Made by a program: the position numbers and the translations under genes
Source: UA16 sp905478895
Lineage (GTDB): Bacteria; Bacteroidota; Bacteroidia; Flavobacteriales_D; Sanyastnellaceae
Direction of reading: 5' to 3'
DNA length: 64,000 nt
Assembly (NCBI GenBank): GCA_943788495.1
Contig: CALSQO010000003.1
Location: 32,969 to 96,968, forward strand
Shown here: positions 26,543-35,071 of the stretch, piece after piece
How the letters are laid out: each line of letters begins with the position of its first letter
Position numbering within the stretch: the first letter of the stretch is position 1
Notes under the pieces: generated by a model
Database searches by the model: none
Told to the model about the DNA's origin: nothing
The model's input: only the letters and a program-made list of their open reading frames with translations

Positions 26543-27997
26543 CTATGCTTGCGTGGGCAAGCACACACTCTGAGGCTCCGTAAAGAAACGCAACGCCTCG
26601 AATCCGCCTTCTCTTCCAACTCCACTCGACTTCACCCCGCCAAATGGGGTGCGTAAGTCACGGACCAACCAGCAATTGATCCAAGCGATGCCACTCTCTA
26701 CAGCAGCGGCCGTGCGATGCGCCTTTGCAATGTCTTGCGTCCAAATGGTGGCTGCCAGACCGTACTGAGAATCATTGGCCAGTTGAATGGCTTCTTCCTC
26801 GGTTCGAAAGCTTTGCAGGGTAATGACCGGTCCGAAAACCTCCTCTTGATTGATCTCACAAGTAGGCCCAAGGCCCTCGATGATAGTGGGTTGGACAAAA
26901 AAACCATTTCTGCATCGCTCATTAGGAGCCTCGGCTTCATCGCCACCGCAAAGGATTGTTCCTCCGGCTTCCTTCGCGTTATTTATGCTGGATAAGATTT
27001 TGTCCCGATGGGCCTGTGATACCACGGCGCCCATCTTGGTTGCTGCATCAGCCGGATCTCCGATGCGCATCCGCTTCACCTTTTCGACGAGTGCGTTCTT
27101 GAACCGATCGTAAAGTTTGTCTTGGATAAGAATACGGGATGAGCACAAACAAATCTGCCCTTGATTGGCGAAAGACGAACGCAGTGTTGTCGAAACGGCT
27201 TTGTCAAAATCGCAATCCTCGAAAATGATAGCAGGATTTTTCCCGCCAAGCTCCAAGCTCAACTTTTTGAATTGCGGCGCAGTGGTTCGCGCGATGTGTG
27301 CTCCCGTGGAGGTACCGCCCGTGAATGAAATGGCTTTGATTTGAGGATGTTCGACGATGGCTTGACCGGCTTCCGAGCCCAAGCCGTGAACGACGTTGAA
27401 CACTCCTGCAGGAATTCCGGCTTCTTCGGCCCATTGCGATAACATGAAGGCGGACACTGGGGTGATTTCAGAGGGCTTGGCGATGACGCAGTTTCCTGCG
27501 GCAATGGCGGGAGCAATTTTCCAGGTAAAAAGGTAGAGGGGTAAGTTCCAAGGAGAAATACAACCCACGATACCAATGGGTTTGCGGTGGGTGTAATGGA
27601 TGTGCGAGCTGTCGGCAGGAATGTGTGCTTCGGAAGCGAAGTGTTCGATGGCTCCTGCAAAAAACTCGAGGTTTTTTTGAGCACGAGGAATGTCCACAGC
27701 CTCCGCGAGCGAGATGGGCTTTCCGTTGTCTTTGGATTCGGCACGCACCAGTTCACCAGCGTGTTGCGCGACAATTTTAGCCCAGCGCCTGAGGCATTCG
27801 GAACGGTCCTCAAATGACCGGTTCGACCATTGCGGAAAAGCCTTGGCCGCAGCCTGCACTGCCAATTCAACGTCATCAGCATCGGAGCGCGGGATTTGAC
27901 CATATACCGCACCAGTAGCTGGTTCAATGTTGTCCAGCCATTTGTCTTTTGTTGATCCTTGTAGCTGCCCTCCAATTAGATTTTGCAATTGCTCCAT
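26543..27997 (-). CDS. Aldehyde dehydrogenase, ALDH8A1 / 2-aminomuconic-semialdehyde-like
   Basis: A 484-residue NAD-dependent aldehyde dehydrogenase. Catalytic Cys is in SSFANQGQICLCSSRI and the general-base Glu in LSLELGGKNPAII; the Asn for the oxyanion hole is in ISPWNLPLYLF. The ANQGxICLCxSRI block and the closing INCWLVRDLRTPFGGVKSSG are those of the ALDH8A1/aminomuconic and hydroxymuconic semialdehyde dehydrogenase group, suggesting an unsaturated semialdehyde substrate from aromatic breakdown, for example in the kynurenine pathway. ATG 27997 (MEQLQNLIGG) fits the family start; an ATG at 28030 is in frame too. Confidence 0.9.
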   Translation of the reverse strand: MEQLQNLIGGQLQGSTKDKWLDNIEPATGAVYGQIPRSDADDVELAVQAAAKAFPQWSNRSFEDRSECLRRWAKIVAQHAGELVRAESKDNGKPISLAEAVDIPRAQKNLEFFAGAIEHFASEAHIPADSSHIHYTHRKPIGIVGCISPWNLPLYLFTWKIAPAIAAGNCVIAKPSEITPVSAFMLSQWAEEAGIPAGVFNVVHGLGSEAGQAIVEHPQIKAISFTGGTSTGAHIARTTAPQFKKLSLELGGKNPAIIFEDCDFDKAVSTTLRSSFANQGQICLCSSRILIQDKLYDRFKNALVEKVKRMRIGDPADAATKMGAVVSQAHRDKILSSINNAKEAGGTILCGGDEAEAPNERCRNGFFVQPTIIEGLGPTCEINQEEVFGPVITLQSFRTEEEAIQLANDSQYGLAATIWTQDIAKAHRTAAAVESGIAWINCWLVRDLRTPFGGVKSSGVGREGGFEALRFFTEPQSVCLPTQA

Positions 27998-28051
27998 GCC
28001 TCCAAGATAATTAGAGTGTGTCGATTGCATACAAATTCAGAAAATCCTTTT

Positions 28052-28059
28052 TATCTTTG
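28052..28059 (+). promoter_or_regulatory. -7 box upstream of tRNA-Gln (TATCTTTG)
   Basis: An exact TAnnTTTG match 32 nt before the mature tRNA 5' end. A TTG lies at 28025-28027, slightly farther than the usual spacing. Confidence 0.5.
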
Positions 28060-28091
28060 CGCACGCTTTGACCGCGGTCATTGTCGTTAAT

Positions 28092-28162
28092 TCCCCGATG
28101 GTGTAATGGTAACACACCGGCTTTTGGTGCCGTTTTTCAAGGTTCGAGTCCTTGTCGGGGAA
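28092..28162 (+). tRNA. tRNA-Gln (anticodon UUG)
   Basis: A 71-nt cloverleaf can be folded by hand: the 7-bp acceptor stem pairs 28092-28098 (TCCCCGA) with 28155-28161 (TCGGGGA), the T arm is CAAGG-TTCGAGT-CCTTG at 28138-28154, and the anticodon loop TTTTGGT at 28122-28128 carries TTG at 28124-28126, reading CAA glutamine codons. The anticodon stem has four good pairs and one C-T mismatch. CCA is not encoded. A -7 box lies upstream and a terminator hairpin downstream, so it is a single-gene unit. Confidence 0.95.
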
Positions 28163-28175
28163 CGTTTAGCTTGAG

Positions 28176-28204
28176 AATCCTTGGGAATTTTCCCAGGGAT
28201 TTTT
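28176..28204 (+). terminator. Intrinsic terminator after tRNA-Gln
   Basis: AATCCTTGGGAA pairs with TTCCCAGGGATT (one G-T pair) and is followed by a T run at 28201-28204. It lies 13 nt after the tRNA 3' end. Confidence 0.7.
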
Positions 28205-28228
28205 CATTCATGCACTTACCGAAATGAA

Positions 28229-29437
28229 TTATTCGCCGTTGGTGAGGGCGTCAATTTGCGCTTGCAATCCGATGATCGCGTTTTGCATAGAGTCCACGGT
28301 GCTGAGCAATTGGGTCAAGGCAGCGGCCACTTCGTGTCCGCCGACGTAGATTTCGCCATTGACAGCAGCATTTCCCGCGATGGTTGCGTCTCCTGCGTTG
28401 CTGACCGTGAAAGCATCTGAGCGATCATTGGCAGCATTTCCATTTCCGATGGCGAACAAGATGTCGGGTTGCTCGGCGCTATTGAACTGGCCAAATACGG
28501 CGCTATTGGCTTGATCCGCGATGACGCCCAAACCGCTCGCAAACGCATTCGATGCAGATGCTGTTGAGGAACGTCCAATAGCGCGGCTATAGAGACCACT
28601 AGCGTTGCTCTCAAATCCGCCTGCATGACTGGCATATCCAGATGCGGTGCATCCAAATCCTTCCGCATGCGCCACGTCACCGCTTGCAGAACTTGCCTGC
28701 CCTTCCGCATGCGATGAATTTCCAGCGGCTTCGTTTTGTCGGCCTTCGGCATGGGAATACAAACCTGAGGCCGTCGATAAGTAGCCTTGGGCATGTGCAG
28801 CGGTATTTTCCGCGCTGGTTCCGTAGCCTTCCGAGTGGCTGTAGTTGGACGTTGCTTCCGTGTTGTAACCTTCGGCATGAGCAGTGAGACTTGTTGCCAA
28901 GGTCAACATCCCTTCTGAATGGGAAGCGGTGCCGCTTGCTGTGGTGCCTTCGCCTTCTGCACTTGAACAAATTGCGCTGGCCGTGGTGAGCCGATTTTGT
29001 GCATTGCTGTAAGGCCCGCTTGCCGTAGTATTGATGCCTGAGGCGTTGGCATAAAGACCAGTAGCAGAGACGGCATACCCTTGTTCAAACCGTTGCAAAA
29101 TTCGAGCAGACCCTTTCATCCAAGTATAGGTCGTCGTTGCGACGATACTGTCTTGCACGCTGGAAAGACCGAGAGAATCGCGCGCAGCCGATGCGGACGA
29201 TGCATTTGTGCCGCCATATTCTATCGGGATTACTCCTTCTGCGTTGAATTCGGCACCATAAAAAGGCAGGAAAATCAGCAAATCATTGACTTCAATGGTA
29301 CCGCTATTGTCGCTGTCTGGGTTATACGGGAATCCACCTGCGTATTCGCCTTGGGCTTGGCATATGGATAGGGCGGCGCCCATAGCGAGGGCAAAAACGG
29401 TCAGTCTTAGACGAGATAAGAAAGGCATGCTGTTCAT
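28229..29437 (-). CDS. Secreted protein with YadA-head-like 14-residue repeats
   Basis: A 402-residue protein with a signal peptide (cleavage near ICQAQG). A single EF-hand/dockerin-like loop (NPDSDNSGTIEVNDLL) follows at about residues 39-55. Residues 125-306 are thirteen consecutive 14-residue repeats of pattern ASGxYSHAEGxxTx, which is the left-handed beta-roll repeat of trimeric YadA-type adhesin heads. The end (EVAAALTQLLSTVDSMQNAI and after) looks like a trimeric coiled coil. There is no YadA translocator barrel and no recognisable T9SS sorting domain, so how it is displayed is unclear. A role in surface attachment is inference. Confidence 0.83.
   Translation of the reverse strand: MNSMPFLSRLRLTVFALAMGAALSICQAQGEYAGGFPYNPDSDNSGTIEVNDLLIFLPFYGAEFNAEGVIPIEYGGTNASSASAARDSLGLSSVQDSIVATTTYTWMKGSARILQRFEQGYAVSATGLYANASGINTTASGPYSNAQNRLTTASAICSSAEGEGTTASGTASHSEGMLTLATSLTAHAEGYNTEATSNYSHSEGYGTSAENTAAHAQGYLSTASGLYSHAEGRQNEAAGNSSHAEGQASSASGDVAHAEGFGCTASGYASHAGGFESNASGLYSRAIGRSSTASASNAFASGLGVIADQANSAVFGQFNSAEQPDILFAIGNGNAANDRSDAFTVSNAGDATIAGNAAVNGEIYVGGHEVAAALTQLLSTVDSMQNAIIGLQAQIDALTNGE
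28520..29065 (-). repeat. Thirteen tandem 14-residue (42-bp) YadA-head-like repeats
   Basis: Thirteen units in unbroken register, each close to ASGxYSHAEGxxTx; the best conserved positions are Ala1, Ser2, His/Asn7, Ala/Ser8, Glu9 and Gly10. DNA identity between units is low enough that they are old, not a recent expansion. Confidence 0.85.
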
Positions 29438-29507
29438 TTTGAGAGCAAGTTACGTGTCAATAAGGGAAAGTGAAGGCCAATAGAATCACCCTTGACGGGT
29501 CCAGGCA

Positions 29508-31439
29508 TTACTTCGAGATGATCCAGCGAAGTGTCTCCACGTCTTCTGCATATTCAATGCGTACGAGGTAGCAACCGGATAAGAGCTCCGAGGCATCCAG
29601 TAGGATTAAGGCCGTGGATTCGTGCTCATTTCCATCAAGCTGGATGGAAGGCATGGCCTGCTGCCCAGCGAGGTTGTAGACGCTGACGGTGACCCCTGCT
29701 GCTTGCGCTTGTTGAACTCGCAGAGTGGAGGAAGATGCGGTTGGGTTCGGCGAGATCGTGCTGCCGGTTGTGAAGAATTGTTCGAACGGATTTTTGGAAC
29801 TCGGCTGGCCGAAAGTCTCGTCACCCGAATCTTCAATCCACTCCGCAGGGCTTTCGAGGAGCCCTAAAGGTTCCTCACAATCGTCCCCTGCGAAAATCAA
29901 CGTTTGTACGAATGTCGCCTCGTTTCCACTGCAATCGCTCGCGGTGTATGTGCGTTCAATTTCAAAAGGGGTGTCGTCGCCTGCATCGGGATTTCCGCTT
30001 ACAATGAAATCAGCGTAATTGCTTTCCAATCCCAAACTACAGTTGTCTTCCGCAAAAGAACAAGGATCGGGCAAGGCGACTCCGACGCTCGGTTCAAAGC
30101 AAAGGGATATGGTGCTTTCGCAGCTGCTCTCCATGACGGGTGCAGTGGTGTCTACCGCATACGTGTATTGCGTTTCGGATGTGAAATCACCGGAATTTGG
30201 GTTCAAGGAATTGTAAAATTGTGCAACGAACGCATCTCCACAAGGCACATCTACCAATACGTCAGCTCCCAGATCGACCACCAGGTCTCCTGCCAATCCC
30301 ATGACGGACTGCCCCAAAACTTCCCCTTCCCATGCGAACCAGCCACCCAAACCGTATTCGCAGTTCACGCCGTTTCCACCCTGACCAAGTTGAAAGCGTT
30401 TGCTCTCGTTGAACGGCATGTGCGATAACTGCAGCCAGGACCCATCATACCCCCCAGAACCGATGAGGTAAGACTGAGAATTATCCATGCGATAAGTGAT
30501 CCAGCTTGCGGTATCTGCGTCGCATCCAAAAGCGGTCAATAAATCATGTTCTGAACTTTCGTTGAGCCACGTCTCTGCGGTTTGCATATCCTCCAAAACC
30601 AAATGCACATTCCATGTGAGGTTGTCGTTCTCACTATCGGCAACCTGTCCTGTGACCAAAGCAATACCGTTGGAAAATCGGGTTAGGATGAGTGGAAACG
30701 ATTCAATGAAATAATCAGATTCGGCCAGACCGAGCTGTTCCGCCAACCCAAAAAGTCGGATTGCTCCGTCTGGGCCGTCGCCTTCCGCGGTATTCGCAAG
30801 ATTGAAGTTTTGACTACCAATGACCTCTCCAAAAAACGAGGTTACCTCCAATGTATCTCCGTTGGAGGGATCGATGGCTACGATGCCACTATCTGCAGCA
30901 CTTGGCAAGTCTGAAACGCACTGGACCGTGTCTGGATCAAATGCAGCGAGAAACACAGGTGCACAATTCGTGCATCCCACGAGTACGCCATTGCAATCGT
31001 AATCAGGAAGGGGGTATTCACACGATGAGGGGATGGAGAGTGTCGCCTCACCATCGAAGTTGCATGCGGTGAAATCCATGCATCCGGCACAACTTTCAAA
31101 ATCGCATGCGGTCTCATCTGGAATGGTTGCGTTATCGTCGAAATTGCACGCAAGCGGTGCGGTGCAGCCCGCACAGGAGAAGTATTCACAGGACAGGTCT
31201 GGGTACAACGCGAGGGGATCGAAGTTGCATGCAAATTCATTCATGCAACCGATGCACGACAAGTATTCACAGGAGCCGTCATCTTCCGTGGCAGAAGCAT
31301 CATAATTGCAAGCAAATGGATTGGTGCACCCTTCTTGAACGTAAGCACTAGCCACTGAAATATTCAATGTGGTTAAGAGCATTGCCCATGCGAGGCAAGG
31401 CAGCAATCCAGTCTTCTTGGATGTGAGCAGGCGATTCAT
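29508..31439 (-). CDS. T9SS cargo protein with Cys-rich repeats and C-terminal sorting domain
   Basis: A 643-residue protein with an N-terminal signal peptide (cleavage near ASAYVQ). Residues 37-145 are four Cys-rich units of about 28-30 residues, pattern GCxxxxACNFDxxAxxxxSCEYxSC. A middle region of about 300 residues includes a Gly/Trp-rich part and an HYR-like stretch after VDTTAPVMESSC. The C-terminal 80 residues form a type A T9SS sorting domain: ISPNPTASSSTLRV, VTVSVYNLAGQQ, LSGCYLVRIEY and terminal TLRWIISK. It should cross the outer membrane by T9SS and be lipid-anchored or released; activity unknown. Confidence 0.88.
   Translation of the reverse strand: MNRLLTSKKTGLLPCLAWAMLLTTLNISVASAYVQEGCTNPFACNYDASATEDDGSCEYLSCIGCMNEFACNFDPLALYPDLSCEYFSCAGCTAPLACNFDDNATIPDETACDFESCAGCMDFTACNFDGEATLSIPSSCEYPLPDYDCNGVLVGCTNCAPVFLAAFDPDTVQCVSDLPSAADSGIVAIDPSNGDTLEVTSFFGEVIGSQNFNLANTAEGDGPDGAIRLFGLAEQLGLAESDYFIESFPLILTRFSNGIALVTGQVADSENDNLTWNVHLVLEDMQTAETWLNESSEHDLLTAFGCDADTASWITYRMDNSQSYLIGSGGYDGSWLQLSHMPFNESKRFQLGQGGNGVNCEYGLGGWFAWEGEVLGQSVMGLAGDLVVDLGADVLVDVPCGDAFVAQFYNSLNPNSGDFTSETQYTYAVDTTAPVMESSCESTISLCFEPSVGVALPDPCSFAEDNCSLGLESNYADFIVSGNPDAGDDTPFEIERTYTASDCSGNEATFVQTLIFAGDDCEEPLGLLESPAEWIEDSGDETFGQPSSKNPFEQFFTTGSTISPNPTASSSTLRVQQAQAAGVTVSVYNLAGQQAMPSIQLDGNEHESTALILLDASELLSGCYLVRIEYAEDVETLRWIISK
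31005..31331 (-). repeat. Four Cys-rich protein repeats in the T9SS cargo gene
   Basis: Four adjacent units with the core ACN(F/Y)D and a closing Cys-Glu/Asp-(Tyr/Phe) pair, about 28-30 residues each. The last unit lacks the closing SC. Confidence 0.75.
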
Positions 31440-31440
31440 T

Positions 31441-31475
31441 GGTGGATCAGAAAACAATTCTGAGATTATACCACC
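31441..31475. promoter_or_regulatory. Inverted repeat next to the T9SS cargo start codon
   Basis: TCAGAA (31447-31452) and TTCTGA (31458-31463) are perfect inverted copies around a 5-nt loop, with a flanking GGTGG (31441-31445) and CCACC (31471-31475). On the minus strand this would fold in the leader directly before the ATG at 31439, so it could hide the start or act as an operator. Confidence 0.35.
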
Positions 31476-31558
31476 AAATTCGGGCTTTTCCCACCAAAAA
31501 ACAAGTCAGAACGCACAAATAACAAGTCGAAAAGTAAAAAAACACAAATGAACCAGAA

Positions 31559-34366
31559 TTATACTGCAACGATATTGATGATTCGCCCCGGCACAACAAT
31601 GACCTTTCGGATGGTTTTTCCTGCTATTTGGGCGATGGTTTTTTCGTGATTGAGCGCTGCATCTTCCACTTCTTTCGGGTTCATTGTCGCGTCTAATTCC
31701 AGTTGGAAACGAACCTTCCCGTTGAAGGAAACGGGGTACGTGATTCGATCGGCAGTCAGCCATTTTTCTTCGCTTGCAGGCCAAGAAGCGTCCATCACAC
31801 TCCCATTACCACCACTTTTATCCCATAATTCTTCTGCCAAGTGAGGAGCCACAGGGCTTAATAAAACGGCCAACGGCTGCAACAATTCGCTCTGACTGCC
31901 TTTGGAATCGAGCAGTTCATTGACCCCAATCATCAGCGCACTGATGACGGTGTTGAACGCATGCCGGTTCAAATCATCCGTCACCTTCTTTATGGTTTTG
32001 TGTAAAATCCGCAGGCTGGCTTCATCGGGTTTGCCATCTGTTGCACCTTCGAACAACCGATGCGTTTTTCGTAGGAAATTATGCACGCCGCTAATGCCCT
32101 GGGTATCCCATGGTTTATGCTGGGTGAGCGGACCAAGGAACATTTCATAGCACCGCAACGTGTCCGCTCCATAACGTTCCACCAAGTCATCTGGGGTTTG
32201 GACATTGAATTTGGATTTGGACATTTTCTCCACTTCGAACCCACATGTATATGTGTTGTCTTCGCCCAAGACGAATTCTGCATTGGCGTATTCCGGGCGC
32301 CACTTTCGGAAGGCATCTGTGTCCAACTTATCTCCTTCCACAAAGTTGATGTCTACATGCAGCCGTTGGGTCTGGAACTCTTTTCGACGTTCAAACGTTA
32401 CGAATTTTTCGGTGCCTTGAATGCGATAAACGAAGCTCGACCGTCCTAAGATCATCCCCTGATTGATCATTTGTTTGAAGGGCTCATTGAAACCAATCCA
32501 ATCATGATCGAACAAAAATTTCGTCCAGAAGCGAGAGTACAAAAGATGCCCTGTTGTGTGCTCGGCTCCCCCGATGTACAAATCAACTTGGCCCCAATAA
32601 TCAGACTTTTCTCGACTGCAAAAAGTGCTGTTGTTGTGCGGATCCATGTACCGCAAGAAATACCAACTCGAACCGGCCCACCCCGGCATCGTATTGTGTT
32701 CCATGCGATCTCCTTCAAAAACATTCCAGTCTTCCTTTTGCGCCCTCGCGAGCGGTGGCTCTCCTTCTTCGGTTGGCAAGTAGGCATCTACTTTCGGAAG
32801 CGTTACCTGTTTGTCCTTGATGAGGCGTGGAATTTCGTCTTCGTAACAAATAGGGAACGGTTCGCCCCAATACCGTTGGCGACTGAAAACAGCATCGCGC
32901 AACCGGTAGTTGATTTGCTTGGTTCCCACACCCTTGGACTCCAGTATTGCAATTGCGGCAGGGATGCCATCGTGGCTGCTTAGACCATTGAGTGATTCCG
33001 AATTGCAAAGTGTGGCCGTTTTTTCGGTAAAAACCGCCTCGTCCGTGTCTTTGCCTTCGAAAATTGGGGGAATGGGCAATCCAAATGTTTTGGCGAATTT
33101 CCAATCTCGCTCATCGCCAGCAGGCACTGCCATGATGGCGCCCGTTCCATAACCGGCAAGAACATAATCGGCAATCCAAATGGGCAAAGGCTTTCCCGTC
33201 ATGGGATGGGCGGCGAACGCACCGGTGTCGCATCCGGTGACCTTCTGCTCTCCAGCGCCTTGTCGCTCCCGTTCGGATTTCAGAGAAGCAGCGAGCTGGT
33301 ACTGCTCAACGGCATCTTTTTGCGCGGCTGTAGTGATTTCAGGGACCAAGGGGTGCTCGGGGGCCAAGACCATGAAGCTCACGCCATATATGGTGTCAGG
33401 CCGTGTGGTGAAAACATCCAGTTGCTGGTTGGTTTCGGCCACTTGGAATTGGACCTCAGCTCCTTGGCTTTGTCCAATCCAATTGCGCTGTGCTTCTTTG
33501 ATGCTGTCCGTCCAATCCAGATCGTCCAAGTCTGAAATAAGGCGGTTGGCATAGGCTGAAATCCGCATGATCCATTGCCTCATGCGCTTGCGCTGAACGG
33601 GATGTCCCCCGCGTTCGCTCAATCCGTCTTTGACTTCATCGTTGGCCAAAACGGTTCCCAGTGCGGGGCACCAATTGACTTCGCTATCAGCGAGGTAGGC
33701 CAACCGGAATGCCATGAGGATTTGTGATTTATCCGCCTCAGGGCATTGATTCCAATGCTTTGCAGAGAGTTTTCCAGCAAACTCTTCCCCCCATGGCGCG
33801 CGCACTTCATCGGAAAGGGTTTCCCACCATTTTGAATCACAGGCGGGCTCCACTTGACCCAATCCATCGGACTCAAGGGCTGCAATCAGTTCAGAAATAG
33901 GCCGCGCTTTGTCGGCCTCCACATCATACCAGGATTCAAAAAGTTGGCCAAAAATCCATTGGGTCCAACGGTAATATTGCGGGTCGCTGGTGCGCACTTC
34001 ACGTGTCCAGTCATAGCAAAATCCCATTTGCTCCAGTTGCTCGCGGTATCGGCTGATGTTCGTTTCGGTGGTAATCGCCGGGTGTTGGCCGGTTTGAATG
34101 GCGTATTGTTCGGCGGGAAGACCAAAGCTATCGTATCCCATGGGGTGGAGTACATTGAATCCTTGATGCCGTTTGTACCGTGCAAAAACATCGCTGGCGA
34201 TGTAACCCAATGGGTGGCCGACGTGCAGCCCCGCACCAGACGGGTACGGGAACATGTCCAACACATAAAATTTAGGTCGGGTTGTGTCTTCGTCAACGCG
34301 GTAAGCATCGTCAGCTTTCCACTGCGCTTTCCAGCGCTTCTCAATGGCTTGAAAATCGTAATCCAT
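31559..34366 (-). CDS. leuS: Leucyl-tRNA synthetase
   Basis: A 935-residue class I synthetase charging tRNA-Leu. The HIGH-type motif is in GAGLHVGHPLGYIASD near residue 45 and KMSKSKFN near residue 710; the editing (CP1) domain with TTRPDTIYG lies between. It is longer than the E. coli enzyme (about 860), as is normal for Bacteroidota, with an extra segment before KMSKS. A TACCTTTG box lies 21 nt upstream. It is divergent from the polysaccharide deacetylase gene. Confidence 0.97.
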   Translation of the reverse strand: MDYDFQAIEKRWKAQWKADDAYRVDEDTTRPKFYVLDMFPYPSGAGLHVGHPLGYIASDVFARYKRHQGFNVLHPMGYDSFGLPAEQYAIQTGQHPAITTETNISRYREQLEQMGFCYDWTREVRTSDPQYYRWTQWIFGQLFESWYDVEADKARPISELIAALESDGLGQVEPACDSKWWETLSDEVRAPWGEEFAGKLSAKHWNQCPEADKSQILMAFRLAYLADSEVNWCPALGTVLANDEVKDGLSERGGHPVQRKRMRQWIMRISAYANRLISDLDDLDWTDSIKEAQRNWIGQSQGAEVQFQVAETNQQLDVFTTRPDTIYGVSFMVLAPEHPLVPEITTAAQKDAVEQYQLAASLKSERERQGAGEQKVTGCDTGAFAAHPMTGKPLPIWIADYVLAGYGTGAIMAVPAGDERDWKFAKTFGLPIPPIFEGKDTDEAVFTEKTATLCNSESLNGLSSHDGIPAAIAILESKGVGTKQINYRLRDAVFSRQRYWGEPFPICYEDEIPRLIKDKQVTLPKVDAYLPTEEGEPPLARAQKEDWNVFEGDRMEHNTMPGWAGSSWYFLRYMDPHNNSTFCSREKSDYWGQVDLYIGGAEHTTGHLLYSRFWTKFLFDHDWIGFNEPFKQMINQGMILGRSSFVYRIQGTEKFVTFERRKEFQTQRLHVDINFVEGDKLDTDAFRKWRPEYANAEFVLGEDNTYTCGFEVEKMSKSKFNVQTPDDLVERYGADTLRCYEMFLGPLTQHKPWDTQGISGVHNFLRKTHRLFEGATDGKPDEASLRILHKTIKKVTDDLNRHAFNTVISALMIGVNELLDSKGSQSELLQPLAVLLSPVAPHLAEELWDKSGGNGSVMDASWPASEEKWLTADRITYPVSFNGKVRFQLELDATMNPKEVEDAALNHEKTIAQIAGKTIRKVIVVPGRIINIVAV

Positions 34367-34387
34367 GGGTATCTGCCTGTTCCACGC

Positions 34388-34395
34388 AAAGGTAC
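34388..34395 (-). promoter_or_regulatory. -7 box upstream of leuS (TACCTTTG)
   Basis: An exact minus-strand TAnnTTTG match ending 21 nt before the leuS ATG. Confidence 0.5.
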
Positions 34396-34430
34396 TCCTC
34401 GAATACCGGCATAAAATGACTTTGACGAAT

Positions 34431-34438
34431 ATCTTTGC
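34431..34438 (+). promoter_or_regulatory. -7 box abutting the deacetylase start (TATCTTTG)
   Basis: An exact TAnnTTTG match ending three bases before the GTG start codon at 34442; if used, the mRNA would be leaderless or nearly so. Confidence 0.55.
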
Positions 34439-34441
34439 GCT

Positions 34442-35071
34442 GTGTATTTGAGTAAAACACCCCCGATTTTAAAGGCTATGGCTTCACAATTGATGTGGTC
34501 TGGGCCTGAGAGGATCAATGGTAAGCCTGCCGTGTATTTGACGTTTGATGATGGCCCGCATCCAGAAATTACCATGGAAGTGCTGGAAATCCTGAACCGA
34601 TGCGGTGTGCCGGCAACTTTCTTTTGCGTGGGAAAAAACGTTGAAATGTACCCTGAAGTCATTCAAAGAATCCGGGCCGAAGGGCACGACTTGGGGAATC
34701 ACACCTATGCCCATGAATCGGGTTGGAAAACGTCCAATTTTAAATACCTCAAGAGTTTTTCGCGTTGCCAATCGCTCATTGATGCGCCGTGGTTTCGGCC
34801 ACCGTATGGACGCATTACACGTTCGCAAGCAGCAGCCCTTCAAGACCAGACCAAAATCATTATGTGGGATGTGTTGAGCGGTGATTTTGACGAAAACAAA
34901 ACCGCGGAGACCTGTTTCAATGATTTGCTGGCGAATACCCGTCCAGGAGCCATTGTGGTATTTCACGATTCCGAGAAGGCTGCGGAACGGATGCTTCCGG
35001 TGTTGGAACCCTACCTGAATTGGCTTCGAGATGAAGGCTATACTTGTCAGTTACTCCCCGGATCCCGCTGA
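34442..35071 (+). CDS. Polysaccharide deacetylase (NodB family)
   Basis: A 209-residue NodB-homology hydrolase removing acetyl groups from cell-wall or capsule N-acetyl sugars. Motif 1 with the catalytic base and metal Asp is LTFDDGPHPE, motif 2 HxxxH is GNHTYAHE, motif 3 RPPYGR, then IIMWDVLSGDFD and the catalytic-His motif IVVFHDS. There is no signal peptide. The GTG start at 34442 gives the N-terminus MYLSKTP, which matches the MYLxKTP start I know from Bacteroidota relatives; ATG 34478 is the alternative. The 3' end overlaps the convergent DUF349 gene by 21 bp. Confidence 0.92.
   Translation: MYLSKTPPILKAMASQLMWSGPERINGKPAVYLTFDDGPHPEITMEVLEILNRCGVPATFFCVGKNVEMYPEVIQRIRAEGHDLGNHTYAHESGWKTSNFKYLKSFSRCQSLIDAPWFRPPYGRITRSQAAALQDQTKIIMWDVLSGDFDENKTAETCFNDLLANTRPGAIVVFHDSEKAAERMLPVLEPYLNWLRDEGYTCQLLPGSR

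Noticed and set aside
28520..29065. CRISPR-like array suggested by the regular 42-bp period
   Set aside because: The period lies wholly in a coding frame and the DNA units are diverged; the regularity is at protein level.
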